From: Mycolicibacterium holsaticum DSM 44478 = JCM 12374
GTDB taxonomy: Bacteria > Actinomycetota > Actinomycetes > Mycobacteriales > Mycobacteriaceae
Assembly: GCF_019645835.1 (NCBI RefSeq)
Contig: NZ_CP080998.1
Span: 1,922,001-1,986,000, forward strand
DNA: 64,000 bases
Reading direction: 5' to 3'
Under the pieces are notes generated by a model. That model made no database searches. It saw nothing but the letters and a program-made list of their open reading frames with translations, and was not told where the DNA came from. Position 1 is the stretch's first letter. Each line of letters begins with the position of its first letter. Of the stretch, positions 41,175 through 50,117 are shown piece after piece. Position numbers and translations under genes: made by a program.

Positions 41175-42201
41175 CCGGCGGCAGGTCGGCCAGCGTGACG
41201 ATGCCCGGCGCGGCGGCGACGACGGCCGGCACCGCGTTGGTCACCGGCAGCGCGGTGTAGATCATGCCCAGGCCCATGAAGCCGGGTTCGGTCCAGTCCC
41301 TGGGCGCCAGGCAGTGCAGCACGGTGCGCATGTTGGGCAGGCCGAAGACCTGGATGACGTGGCCGTGTTCCAGCGGCTTCGGCGGTGTGACGTGGTTGCC
41401 CATGATCCAGTTGAAGCCGACGCTGACGACGTTCTTGTCGCCCACCCAGCCGCGGTGATAGCCCATGACCCCGGCGACCGTGCCCTTCGGGATCTGCATG
41501 AAGCCCAGGTCGCTGTCGCCGGTCGCGGCGGTGAACGTCACGTCGAACGTCATCTTGTCGAGTTTGGCGCCGATGGCGTCGGCCATCATCGCCGCGGATT
41601 CGGCGAAGACCTCGCTTTCGCGCCGCACGCTTTCGGCCAGGCCCGGGGTATCGGGATCCTGCGAAAAGCCCATCGCCACTTGGGTTCCCGCTGACTCATA
41701 GGTCGAGCAGTCCACCGATTCGGTGATACGGATCTCGTCGACGCGTTCGCAGGCGCCGGACAGCACCATGCCCACCATGTTGGACATGCCCGGATGCGCA
41801 CCGCTGCCGAAGATGGTGGAATTGCCCGTCTCGCAGGCCTTCCGGATGCGATCGAGGTCCTCGGGCGTCTGCTTGCCGCCGGTGATCCATGCCGCGCTGG
41901 AACAGACGTTGACGCCGGTTTCCAGCAGCCGGACCAGCTCGTCGATGTCGGGCCACAGCGGGTTGTAGCAGCACGCGTCGGGTTTCAGAGCCAGCAGCGC
42001 GTCGACGTCGTTGGTGGCGGTGACCCCGGTGGGTTCGGGCCAGCCCGCCAGGTCCGCGGCGTCGACGCCGACCTTGTCGGCGCCGTGGGCGTAGACCCCG
42101 ACGAGCTCCATGTCGTCGCGGCCGAGGATGGCGTGCAGTGACCGCCGGCCGATGTTGCCGGTGGTCCATTGGATGACGCGAAGAGGTCGGGCGGTGTTCA
42201 T
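41152..42201 (-). CDS. NAD(P)-binding DapB/diaminopentanoate-dehydrogenase-like oxidoreductase
   Basis: A 349-aa protein with an N-terminal Rossmann motif (VIQWTTGNIGRRSLHAIL, residues 9-26). This is the dihydrodipicolinate-reductase-like group that is abundant near lipid and steroid genes in mycobacteria. FGSGAHPGMSN and GYHRGWVGDKN are group signatures. Substrate unknown. It is last of four same-strand genes (KstD-like, thioesterase, SDR, this) and marks the start of the catabolic block. Confidence 0.85.
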   Translation of the reverse strand: MNTARPLRVIQWTTGNIGRRSLHAILGRDDMELVGVYAHGADKVGVDAADLAGWPEPTGVTATNDVDALLALKPDACCYNPLWPDIDELVRLLETGVNVCSSAAWITGGKQTPEDLDRIRKACETGNSTIFGSGAHPGMSNMVGMVLSGACERVDEIRITESVDCSTYESAGTQVAMGFSQDPDTPGLAESVRRESEVFAESAAMMADAIGAKLDKMTFDVTFTAATGDSDLGFMQIPKGTVAGVMGYHRGWVGDKNVVSVGFNWIMGNHVTPPKPLEHGHVIQVFGLPNMRTVLHCLAPRDWTEPGFMGLGMIYTALPVTNAVPAVVAAAPGIVTLADLPPVTGRAAV

Positions 42202-42211
42202 CTGCAGGAGG

Positions 42212-43018
42212 TTACATGTGGGTGCCGCCGTCGACGCGGACCTCGGTGCCGGTCACGAAGTAGGCGTCGGTGCTGCCGAGCATGGCGACCACCGCGGCGA
42301 CGGCGTCAGGTTTGGCGAACATCGCCCCGTCGTCGACGGGCAACACCGGCTGCACCTTGCCGAACAGGGTGAAGTCGGTGTCGGCGGGCAGTCCTGGCCC
42401 GACGCTCTGCTTGGACTCGCCCGTGCCGTCGGTCATGCCCGACGAAATCGAGCCCGGCTGCACCGAATTGAACCGGATACCTTCCTTGGCGAACTCCAGG
42501 GCCAACGCGTGCGTCATCGCCTGGATGCCGCCCTTGGACGCCGCGTAGGCCGACATGTACGGGTGGGCGAACGCCGCCGACGTCGAACTGAAGTTCACCA
42601 CAGCGGGTTTGGTGCCCTCGCGCAGCGCGGGGATGGCCTCGCGGGTCACCAGGAAGGTGCCCACCAGGTTGATCCGCAACACCTGTTCGAAGTCGGTGAG
42701 CGTGGTGTCCAGGAAATGCGCCGAGCGCAGCACCCCGGCCGCGTTGACGAGCGTGTCCAGCGCTCCCAGCGCCCTGACCGCGTCGGCGACGCCGGCCTGC
42801 ACCGACGGTTCGCTGCCGATGTCCATGACCACGGTGGTGAGCCGGTCACCGTGCGGTTCGGCCTTGGCGACGGTGTCCTTCAACCCGGCCTCGCTGATGT
42901 CGGCGGCGACCACGCGCCCGCCCTCGTCGAGGATGCGAAGCACGGTCGCCTGCCCGATGCCCGAGCCACCGCCGGTGATCAGAACGCGACGGTCGGTGTA
43001 TCGCTGAAGAGTTGCCAT
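42212..43018 (-). CDS. Short-chain dehydrogenase/reductase (SDR 1)
   Basis: Classical SDR, 268 aa from ATG 43018 (MATLQRYTDRRVLITGG). Cofactor loop TGGGSGIG (residues 15-22), NAAG, catalytic Tyr-Lys in YAASKGG, and a C-terminal VTGTEVRVDGGTH typical of NAD-dependent hydroxy-ketone enzymes. An Asp after strand 2 (AADISEAG) suggests NAD rather than NADP. It is 10 bp ahead of the DapB-like gene, so one transcript. Confidence 0.9.
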   Translation of the reverse strand: MATLQRYTDRRVLITGGGSGIGQATVLRILDEGGRVVAADISEAGLKDTVAKAEPHGDRLTTVVMDIGSEPSVQAGVADAVRALGALDTLVNAAGVLRSAHFLDTTLTDFEQVLRINLVGTFLVTREAIPALREGTKPAVVNFSSTSAAFAHPYMSAYAASKGGIQAMTHALALEFAKEGIRFNSVQPGSISSGMTDGTGESKQSVGPGLPADTDFTLFGKVQPVLPVDDGAMFAKPDAVAAVVAMLGSTDAYFVTGTEVRVDGGTHM

Positions 43019-43077
43019 GGGCCGATACAACACTGTCGGGCAGACGGTGTCAGCCAGATGTCTCGATCGTCGGGATT

Positions 43078-43647
43078 TCAGCGGCGTTTGGGCCGGATGA
43101 AAACGCCGGACGCTTCCACGGTGGCGCCCTCGGCGTCGGCGATGTTTCCCACGACGTAGGTTTTGGCGCCCTCGACGCGGTCGACGCGGGCCTGGGCGCG
43201 CAGCCGGCCCAGCCGGGTCGGGCGGACGTAGCGCACGGTGATGGTCCCGGTGACGGCGGGTTTTCCCGGTTGGTGGGCGGGCGCGGCCAGGACGTGGTCG
43301 AGGATCAGCGCGCAGACCCCGCCGTGCACGTGTCCCGCGGGCCCTTCGTAGGCGGCGCCGAGTTCGAACTCCGTGTGCACGCTGCCGTCGGCTTCGTGGT
43401 GGATCACCAGCGGGGGAGCGACGGCGTTGCGGGCCCCGATCAACACGTTGCCCAGCGCCGTCGGGCGGCCGTCGGCGGTGGCGCGCACCCCGTACGAACC
43501 GGGCATCAACTCCGCCGACAACAGGTCGACGGCCCGGTCGACGTGCGCCCTGGCCTCCGCGGCGACGTTGCCGCCCACTTCGCTGCGGATGGTGGCGTCG
43601 ATGAGGCGGCGCACCGACTGCGTCAGCGATGCGAAGTCGTCGGTCAT
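43078..43647 (-). CDS. PaaI-type hotdog-fold thioesterase
   Basis: A 189-aa acyl-CoA thioesterase. The hotdog core has GPAGHVHGGVCALILDHVLA with the HGG loop near residue 107, and TGTITVRYVRPTRLG. It would free CoA from an intermediate or rescue a stalled one. Its ATG overlaps the stop of the KstD-like flavoprotein (43644-43647), so they are made together. Confidence 0.88.
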   Translation of the reverse strand: MTDDFASLTQSVRRLIDATIRSEVGGNVAAEARAHVDRAVDLLSAELMPGSYGVRATADGRPTALGNVLIGARNAVAPPLVIHHEADGSVHTEFELGAAYEGPAGHVHGGVCALILDHVLAAPAHQPGKPAVTGTITVRYVRPTRLGRLRAQARVDRVEGAKTYVVGNIADAEGATVEASGVFIRPKRR

Positions 43648-45191
43648 CCGTGCGGCCCCCGCGCCGCCATGTCGCGCACCGCGAGATGGCTGAACAGCAT
43701 CGACGCGCCGATCGGGTTGCCGCCTCCCGGATAGGCGGTGCCGCTGACGGCGGCCATGGTGTTACCGGCCGCGTACAGGCCGGGGATCGGCCGGTCCGAC
43801 GTGTCCAGCACCCGGGCCCGGGTGTCGGTGCGCAGGCCGCCCTTGGTGCCGAGATCGGACAGCCCGAACGCCGCGGCGTGGAACGGGGGTGTGTCGATCG
43901 GGACCATCGGCAGCTTTCCGCCCGAAAACGCCCGGTCGTAGGCTTCGTTGCCGCGTCCGAAGTCCTGATCTTCGCCGCCGGCGACCATGTCGTTGAAGCG
44001 CTGCACGGTGCGGATCAGGTTGGCGGCGGGCACGCCGATCAGCTGCGCCAGCGCCTCCAGCGTGTCAGCGGTGTGCCACAGGCCCGCGGCGCGGTAACGC
44101 TCGGTTTCGACCATCGACACGTTGGTCGCCTTGACCGGTGGCACCTCGCCCTCCCGGTCGTCGTAGACCATCCAGCACGGTAACCGCAGCGCGCCACTGT
44201 CGATCTGGCGGATCATCTCCCGGCCCAGCCGGTCGTAAGGCGCGGATTCGTTGACGAAGCGGGCGCCCTCTTGGTTGACGAAGATGCCGCCGGTGAACCA
44301 CAACGCGAACGCCGAACGTCCGTCGGGGTGAGTCAGACCCGGTGACCACCACGCCTGATCCATGAGATCGACCGACGCCCCCGCCTCGACGGCCGCTTGG
44401 TGTGCAGCGCCGGTGTTGCCGGGGGCGCCCATGGTGTCCTCGGCGCGGCCCGGCACACCGTATCGCCTTCGCATCGGCTCGTTCTGTTCGAAACCGCCCG
44501 CCGCCAGCAGCACCCCCCGACGGGCGCCGAGGGTCACCCGCTTGCCCCCGCGGTCCACGACCGCGCCGACGACCGCGCCGTTGTCCGTAATGAGCTCCGC
44601 GAAAGGGGAATTCAGGTGCAACGCGGCGTTGGGCATGCCGTGCAGGGCGGCGATGAACCGCCCGATCAGGGCGCGGCCACCGGTCAACAGATCGGGTCGG
44701 GGTGTGCCGAGCCGCTCGCTGTCGAGCGGTCCGCGCACCGAATCGCTGTACGGCCCGAGTCGACTCGCCGGCAGCGGTTTGGCGACGATGTGACGTAAGC
44801 CGTCGGTTCGCGCGCCGGGTACGGCGCCGAAGTAGTCCGGCCACGGCAGCACGGCGAACTCGAAATGTTCGTCGGCTTCCAGATATTCGATCAGCGCTGC
44901 ACCGCCGCGGACGTAGGCGTCCTGCAGTGCCCGCGGGGTGCGGTCGCCGACGACGGCGTGAAAGTAGGCCAGGGCGTCTTCGACGGTGTCGTCGCTGCCC
45001 GCGCGGTTGAGCACCGGGTTGCACGGAAACCACATCCCACCGCCACCCGAATAGGCCGTGGTTCCACCGAATTTGTCGGTCGCCTCGACCAGCGCCACCG
45101 AAAGACCTTCGCGCGCCGCGGTATAGGCGCCGGTGACACCGCCGCCCGAGCCGACCACCAGGACATCGACGACCTGGTCGAAGGCGGTCAC
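43644..45191 (-). CDS. 3-ketosteroid-delta1-dehydrogenase-like flavoprotein A
   Basis: FAD-dependent dehydrogenase that removes hydrogens next to a ring ketone; 515 aa from GTG 45191. FAD motif VVGSGGGVTGAYTA is at residues 14-27, and LLAAGGFEQN is in the middle. The C-terminal GTAYPGGGNPIGASM holds the Tyr and Gly that activate the ketone in KstD. The match to true KstD is clear in fold but not close enough to name the steroid. It leads a four-gene operon and is divergent from the PadR regulator. Confidence 0.85.
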   Translation of the reverse strand: MTAFDQVVDVLVVGSGGGVTGAYTAAREGLSVALVEATDKFGGTTAYSGGGGMWFPCNPVLNRAGSDDTVEDALAYFHAVVGDRTPRALQDAYVRGGAALIEYLEADEHFEFAVLPWPDYFGAVPGARTDGLRHIVAKPLPASRLGPYSDSVRGPLDSERLGTPRPDLLTGGRALIGRFIAALHGMPNAALHLNSPFAELITDNGAVVGAVVDRGGKRVTLGARRGVLLAAGGFEQNEPMRRRYGVPGRAEDTMGAPGNTGAAHQAAVEAGASVDLMDQAWWSPGLTHPDGRSAFALWFTGGIFVNQEGARFVNESAPYDRLGREMIRQIDSGALRLPCWMVYDDREGEVPPVKATNVSMVETERYRAAGLWHTADTLEALAQLIGVPAANLIRTVQRFNDMVAGGEDQDFGRGNEAYDRAFSGGKLPMVPIDTPPFHAAAFGLSDLGTKGGLRTDTRARVLDTSDRPIPGLYAAGNTMAAVSGTAYPGGGNPIGASMLFSHLAVRDMAARGPHG

Positions 45192-45196
45192 GGGGG

Positions 45197-45222
45197 GGTC
45201 ACCTGCGAAGGACGTGGTGACC
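45197..45222. promoter_or_regulatory. Inverted repeat between KstD-like A and padR
   Basis: ggtcacc / ggtgacc with a 12-base spacer, 6 bp ahead of the GTG start of the flavoprotein and about 170 bp ahead of the PadR gene. It is a candidate operator for PadR, whose family binds such dyads, but the arms are short. Confidence 0.35.
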
Positions 45223-45394
45223 GGGTGGATAGTGCCGACGCTCGCGCGCCCGCCGTCGAGTCGTCCGCAGCCAAATCCGCCTCCATCGCCTGGTGATGAC
45301 CACAGTCTGGCATCGCCCGGTTACCCGGCCACGCGGTGTCCCGGTGAGCGGCAGCTAACAATTTCACCAGCACCGGCATTGATAGCCTGGTTCG

Positions 45395-46063
45395 GTGGAA
45401 CCGACTTCGGCGATGCCGAACCTGACAGCGACCGCATGGGCGCTGCTCGGCATGCTGTCGTACGACACGGAGCTGTCCGGTTACGACATCCGCAAATGGA
45501 TCAGCTGGAGTATGCGGTTCTTCTACGGCAGCCCGGCCTACAGCCAGATCTACTCGGAGCTCAAAAAGCTCGAAGAGCTCGGATTCGTCACCTCGCGGGT
45601 GGAAAACAGCGCGGGCACGCGTAACCGGCGACTGTACAAGATCACCGAATCCGGCATGCAGGCCGTCACCCAGTGGGCGAACGAGGCCCCGCTGGACCCG
45701 CCGGTGCTCAAACACAGCGCGATTCTGCGGGTGACGTTGGGCCATCTGACCAGCCCCGCCCGGCTCAAGGAGATCCTGCAGGAGCACCTGGCCTGGGTGG
45801 AGCAGATGCACAACGAGGCGGCCAAGGATGCGCGCTGGGCCGACGTCGAACCGGCGTGGGCATTCGCCCGCGTCGGATTGCAGTGGGCAGAAAGGCATTA
45901 CGCCGCAGAGCGCGAACTGACCGTGCAGATGATCAAGGATCTCGACGAGGCCCAAGCGGTCTTCGCCAAGGCCACCGGGGGAGCAGAAACCGGAATCCCT
46001 TGGCCCAAACCGGAATACTGGTATGAGATCGAGAAGAAGGCCGACGCGGAAGATTCCGACTAG
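45395..46063 (+). CDS. PadR-family transcriptional regulator
   Basis: A 222-aa repressor-type protein. The winged helix covers residues 10-90 (TAWALLGMLSYDTELSGYDI, then LKKLEELGFVTSR and RRLYKITESG), followed by a long helical dimerisation domain (LKEILQEHLAWVEQMH). GTG start at 45395. It is the only dedicated regulator in the 23-kb catabolic block and lies between the two KstD-like genes, so it probably controls them. The inducer would be a pathway compound. Its stop shares CTAG with the convergent flavoprotein B. Confidence 0.9.
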   Translation: MEPTSAMPNLTATAWALLGMLSYDTELSGYDIRKWISWSMRFFYGSPAYSQIYSELKKLEELGFVTSRVENSAGTRNRRLYKITESGMQAVTQWANEAPLDPPVLKHSAILRVTLGHLTSPARLKEILQEHLAWVEQMHNEAAKDARWADVEPAWAFARVGLQWAERHYAAERELTVQMIKDLDEAQAVFAKATGGAETGIPWPKPEYWYEIEKKADAEDSD

Positions 46064-47766
46064 GACCGGTCTGCCGCGTGCTGGGCGGCGATGTAGCCGA
46101 ACACCAGACCCTGCGCGATCGTCGCTCCCGCACCGGGATAGCTGGCACCGAACGCGTTGGCGGCGGTGTTGCCGATCGCGTAGAGCCCCCCGATCGGGGT
46201 GCCGTCCTCGCGCAGTACCCGGGCACGGTCGTCGGCGCGAAGTCCGCCGCAGGTGCCCAGGTCGCTGAGCACCATTTTGACCGCATAGAACGGCGCCTTG
46301 TCCAGCGCGCGCAGGTTCGGGTTGGGTTTGATGGTCGGGTCGCCGTAGTACCGGTCATACGCGCTGGCGCCGCGGTGAAAATCGGCGTCGTGACCGGTGC
46401 GCGACGCCTCGTTGAACCGTGTCATCGTCGCGCTGAACTGCGACACCGGCACCCCCATCTTGGCGCCGAGGTCGGCGAGGTCATCGGATCGGTGCGCGAT
46501 ACCCGCCTCATACCAGGCGGGTGGAATGGCCATCCGCGGAAACAGTTCAGCGCCGAATACATAGCTGTTGCGGTACTTCTGGTCGAAAACGATCCACATC
46601 TGCTCGACCGGATGGCCGGCGCGTTCCCGCTCGAGCATCCGCTGGCCGAACGACATGTAGTCGGTCGCCTCGTTGACGAACCTGGCGCCGTTCTGGTCGA
46701 CGATCACCGACCCGGGCAGTGACCGTTCGGCCAGCATCACCAACGGGGCCGCCCCGGGCAGCGGTGCGATCGCCGGGAACCACCACGCCTGATCCATCAG
46801 ATCGATTGCGGCGCCGACGTCTTGCGCGCAGCGAATCGCATCACCGGTGTTGGTGTCGGCGCCCAGGCTCATGTTCTCGCCGAGGGCTTCGGACTGAAAC
46901 TTCCACCGCATGTCCATGCTGTGGTCGAATCCGCCGGCGGCCAACACCACACCACGCCGCGCGGTGACGCTCACCTCGCGTCCGCCGTGGTCCACCACGA
47001 CGCCGGTGACCCGGCCGTTCTCGGTGCTCAGGCCGCGCAGCGCGGTGTCGGTCCAGATCGGGATGTTGGCCCGCAGCACCCCGGCGAACAACCCGGCGGC
47101 CAGCGCCTGTCCGCCCGCGACATAGCGGCGGCCCAGCAGCAGTCCGCCGACCCCCTGGCCGAGACGCTTGGCAATCGTCGGCAGCCCTTTGCGCGGCACC
47201 CGCGACATCAGGTTCAGCCACCGGTAGTCGGCTCCGGTGGTGGGCATCGGGATCTTGACTTCCATGACGCCGCCGCGCAACCGGCTCCGGTGGTCGCCGA
47301 GGATCGCCGAGTTCAGCGGCCGGCACTCGCAGGTGCGGCCGGCCGCGGTGCCGCCGGGCCTCTCGGGGTGATAGTCGGAGTAGTCCTTGGCCCAGAACAG
47401 CCGCATCGGTGTGGCCCGGCGCAGCAGGTGCACCGTCGCGCCGACATGGGCGAGAAACGCCGCGGAGCGTTCCCGGGGCGCGGTTCCGGCGACGACGGAG
47501 TCCAGGTAGTCCTGCGCGGCCGCCATCCGGTCACCGGCCCGGTTCTCGGCGAGGATCGGGCTCGCGGGAAACCACAGCGCACCGCCGGAGCGGGCGGTCG
47601 AACCGCCGACCGAGGACGACTTCTCGACCAGCAGGACCGACATCCCAAGCTCCTTGGCCGCCAGCGCAGCGGCCATTCCGGTGCCTGAGCCGACGACCAC
47701 GAGGTCGACGACGGTGTCCTGGACATCCAGTCCGGCAGGGATCGTGCTTGCGTCGGAAGTCGTCAC
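46060..47766 (-). CDS. 3-ketosteroid-delta1-dehydrogenase-like flavoprotein B
   Basis: Second KstD-type enzyme, 568 aa. The FAD motif VVGSGTGMAAALAA is near residue 25, VLLVEKSSSVGGSTARSG follows, and VVLAAGGFDHSMDMR is in the middle. The C-terminal GASYPGAGATIAQ keeps the Tyr of the active site but differs around the Gly. It has a 40-residue longer middle region than flavoprotein A, so the two are not recent duplicates and may act on different ring positions. Divergent from the Rieske gene with a 101-bp gap. Confidence 0.86.
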   Translation of the reverse strand: MTTSDASTIPAGLDVQDTVVDLVVVGSGTGMAAALAAKELGMSVLLVEKSSSVGGSTARSGGALWFPASPILAENRAGDRMAAAQDYLDSVVAGTAPRERSAAFLAHVGATVHLLRRATPMRLFWAKDYSDYHPERPGGTAAGRTCECRPLNSAILGDHRSRLRGGVMEVKIPMPTTGADYRWLNLMSRVPRKGLPTIAKRLGQGVGGLLLGRRYVAGGQALAAGLFAGVLRANIPIWTDTALRGLSTENGRVTGVVVDHGGREVSVTARRGVVLAAGGFDHSMDMRWKFQSEALGENMSLGADTNTGDAIRCAQDVGAAIDLMDQAWWFPAIAPLPGAAPLVMLAERSLPGSVIVDQNGARFVNEATDYMSFGQRMLERERAGHPVEQMWIVFDQKYRNSYVFGAELFPRMAIPPAWYEAGIAHRSDDLADLGAKMGVPVSQFSATMTRFNEASRTGHDADFHRGASAYDRYYGDPTIKPNPNLRALDKAPFYAVKMVLSDLGTCGGLRADDRARVLREDGTPIGGLYAIGNTAANAFGASYPGAGATIAQGLVFGYIAAQHAADRS

Positions 47767-47867
47767 GTTTGTCGACAGTAGATAGCGCTCACCGCACCCC
47801 GGATTCAGCCTCCCTACCAGCGGGACGATCTTCGGCCCTGGCGGGTTTTCCGCGGTACAACCAAGCC

Positions 47868-49001
47868 ATGACGTTGCAGACTGATGTCGAGGTCCGCCAG
47901 ATCGAAACCGACGACGCGCCCACCCGGTTCGCGCGCGGCTGGCACTGCCTGGGCCTGGCCCGCGATCTCGGGGACGGTAAACCGCACACGGTGCACGCCT
48001 TCGGCCAGAAACTGGTGGTGTTCCGTAGCGCGGACGGCAGGATCAACGTGCTCGACGGCTACTGCCGGCACATGGGCGGGGACCTGTCCCAAGGCGAAGT
48101 CAAGGGCAACGAGATCGCGTGCCCGTTTCACGACTGGCGCTGGGGCGGTGACGGCCGGTGCAAGAAGGTGCCCTACAGCAAGCGGGTGCCGCGGCTGGCC
48201 CGCACGGCGACCTGGATAACGCTCGAGCAGGACGGGATGCTGTTCGTGTGGAACGATCCCGAGCGCAACCCGCCGCCCGAGGAGGTGGCGATCCCACGCA
48301 TCGAAGGCGCCGGAAGCGACGAGTGGACCGACTGGCACTGGTACACCACCGTGGTCAACACCAACTGCCGCGAGATCATCGACAACGTCGTCGATATGGC
48401 GCACTTCTTCTACATCCACGGGTCGATGCCGACCTACTTCAAGAACATCTTCGAAGGGCACGTCGCGACCCAGTACATGAACAGCGGTTCCCGTGAGGAC
48501 ATCCCGCATCCTGAGGGCCAACCCAAGATGCTCGGCACCACATCGGCTGCGTCGTATTACGGGCCGTCGTTCATGATCGACGACCTGACCTACCACTTCG
48601 AGCACGAAGACCAGAAGACGATACTGCTCAACTGTCACTATCCGATCGATGCGAATTCCTTTGTGCTGCAGTATGGGATCATCGTCAAGAAGTCCGAGAG
48701 CCTGCCGAAGGACGCCGCGTTGCAGACCGCGGTGGCGCTGGGGGACTGGGTCAAGGTGGGCTTCGAACAGGATGTGGCGATCTGGAAGAACAAGGCCCGC
48801 ATCGACAACCCGTTGCTGTGCGAAGAGGACGGGCCCGTCTATCAGCTGCGACGGTGGTACGAGCAGTTCTATGTCGACGTCGCCGACATCGCCCCCGACA
48901 TGGTGGACCGGTTCGAGTACGAGATCGACGTCACCCGACCGCGGGAGGCGTGGCAGCAGCAGGTCGAGGACAACATCGCCGCACGCGCCGCGCAGGCCTA
49001 G
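47868..49001 (+). CDS. KshA-like Rieske oxygenase (3-ketosteroid 9-alpha-hydroxylase type)
   Basis: Terminal oxygenase of 377 aa, clearly similar along its length to KshA. The Rieske 2Fe-2S ligands are C66, H68, C85 and H88 (YCRHMGGDL; CPFHDW). The mononuclear iron ligands are H179, H184 and D302 (NVVDMAHFFYIHG; EQDVAIW). The start is ATG 47868; an open frame reaching 47409 is antisense to flavoprotein B. KshA with a KstD opens the steroid B ring in known pathways. No KshB-type reductase gene is found in this window; it may be borrowed from elsewhere. Confidence 0.93.
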   Translation: MTLQTDVEVRQIETDDAPTRFARGWHCLGLARDLGDGKPHTVHAFGQKLVVFRSADGRINVLDGYCRHMGGDLSQGEVKGNEIACPFHDWRWGGDGRCKKVPYSKRVPRLARTATWITLEQDGMLFVWNDPERNPPPEEVAIPRIEGAGSDEWTDWHWYTTVVNTNCREIIDNVVDMAHFFYIHGSMPTYFKNIFEGHVATQYMNSGSREDIPHPEGQPKMLGTTSAASYYGPSFMIDDLTYHFEHEDQKTILLNCHYPIDANSFVLQYGIIVKKSESLPKDAALQTAVALGDWVKVGFEQDVAIWKNKARIDNPLLCEEDGPVYQLRRWYEQFYVDVADIAPDMVDRFEYEIDVTRPREAWQQQVEDNIAARAAQA

Positions 49002-49292
49002 ATGGCCGTCCGGACCGACAACCGCCTGCAGGACTCGCCGCTGGTACCGGTGAGTTGCCGGCGCTGCGCGGCCGAAGTGCTGGTCCGCAAGAGCAGTTGG
49101 CAGCAGACCAGCATCCAGTGGAACGCCCACGCAATCGCCAGGTGTCCGCAACGACAGGACGCGGAGCATCTGACCAAGCACAGCGGCGGAGTGTTTCTGG
49201 GCTGCTCGGACCTGCGGAACTCGATCGACGAGGCGGTGGCCAGCGGTGCGCTGCACGTCGTCGACGACACGGTGGACGCATCCTCGACGTGA
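49002..49292 (+). CDS. Small four-cysteine protein linked to the Rieske oxygenase
   Basis: A 96-aa protein that starts at the base after the oxygenase stop, which implies translational coupling. Cysteines at 19, 22 (SCRRC), 48 and 68 could hold a zinc or iron-sulfur site. The spacing is not that of a plant-type 2Fe-2S or bacterial 4Fe-4S ferredoxin. Residues VRKSSWQQTSIQWNA look like a conserved core. I do not know its function; a role in electron supply or cluster assembly for the oxygenase is an inference from position. Confidence 0.8.
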   Translation: MAVRTDNRLQDSPLVPVSCRRCAAEVLVRKSSWQQTSIQWNAHAIARCPQRQDAEHLTKHSGGVFLGCSDLRNSIDEAVASGALHVVDDTVDASST

Positions 49293-49306
49293 CGCAGAAT
49301 CGGACT

Positions 49307-50107
49307 ATGACGGATCTGACGAGATATGGGCCGTGGGCGGTTATCGCGGGCGGATCAGAAGGCGTGGGAGCGGAGTTCGCCCTGCTGCTCGCGCGCGCCG
49401 GGATCAACCTCGTCCTGCTGGCGCGAAAACCCGGCCCGCTCGAGGCCACCGCCGCGGCGTGCCGCGAACTCGGCGTCGAAGTCCGAACCCTGTCAGTGGA
49501 TTTGGTGAGCGAGACGGCTGTGGGGCGTGTCGTGGAGGCCACCGATGGCCTCGAGGTGGGGCTGCTGATCTACAACGCGGGCGCCAACACGTGCAGCGAG
49601 AACTTCCTCGACGGTGACCTCGCGGACTTTCAGCGCGTCATCGACTTGAACATAGGCACCATGCTCGCGCTGGTCCAGCATTTCGGCCGGCCGATGCGGG
49701 ACCGTCGCCGCGGCGGGGTTCTACTCGTCGGGTCGATGGTGGGCTACCTGGGCTCGATGCGCCACACCATCTACGGCGGGGTGAAGGCGTTCGGGCGGAT
49801 CTTCGCCGAGAGTCTGTGGCTGGAACTTCGGGATTTCGACGTGCACGTGCTGGAACTGGTGCTCGGGGTGACACGCACTCCGGCGATGGCCCGCGTCGGG
49901 CTGAACTTCGACGTACCGGGAATGCGCGTCGCCGAGCCGGCGGACGTGGCCCGTGAGGGGCTGCAGAACCTGCCCAACGGTCCGGTGTACGTCGCCGGCG
50001 GCAACGCCCAGGACGTCGAGCAACGCAACCACCCGGACCGGGCGAAGGTGGTGCTCGGGTCGCACCGGGCGATACAAAAGCTCATCGGCGCGGAAGGCAT
50101 CGACTAG
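49307..50107 (+). CDS. Short-chain dehydrogenase/reductase (SDR 2)
   Basis: A 266-aa SDR from ATG 49307 (MTDLTRYGPWAVIAGG). The cofactor loop is AGGSEGVGAEFA, with NAGAN, and the catalytic Tyr-Lys is in YGGVKAFGR. It resembles the subgroup of 17-beta-hydroxysteroid-type or acyl-ketone reductases. An Arg after strand 2 (LLARKPG) suggests NADP. It follows the Rieske partner by 14 bp and precedes an F420-type enzyme by 10 bp, so it belongs to a plus-strand operon running to 52290. Confidence 0.88.
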   Translation: MTDLTRYGPWAVIAGGSEGVGAEFALLLARAGINLVLLARKPGPLEATAAACRELGVEVRTLSVDLVSETAVGRVVEATDGLEVGLLIYNAGANTCSENFLDGDLADFQRVIDLNIGTMLALVQHFGRPMRDRRRGGVLLVGSMVGYLGSMRHTIYGGVKAFGRIFAESLWLELRDFDVHVLELVLGVTRTPAMARVGLNFDVPGMRVAEPADVAREGLQNLPNGPVYVAGGNAQDVEQRNHPDRAKVVLGSHRAIQKLIGAEGID

Positions 50108-50117
50108 AACCGAAGGT

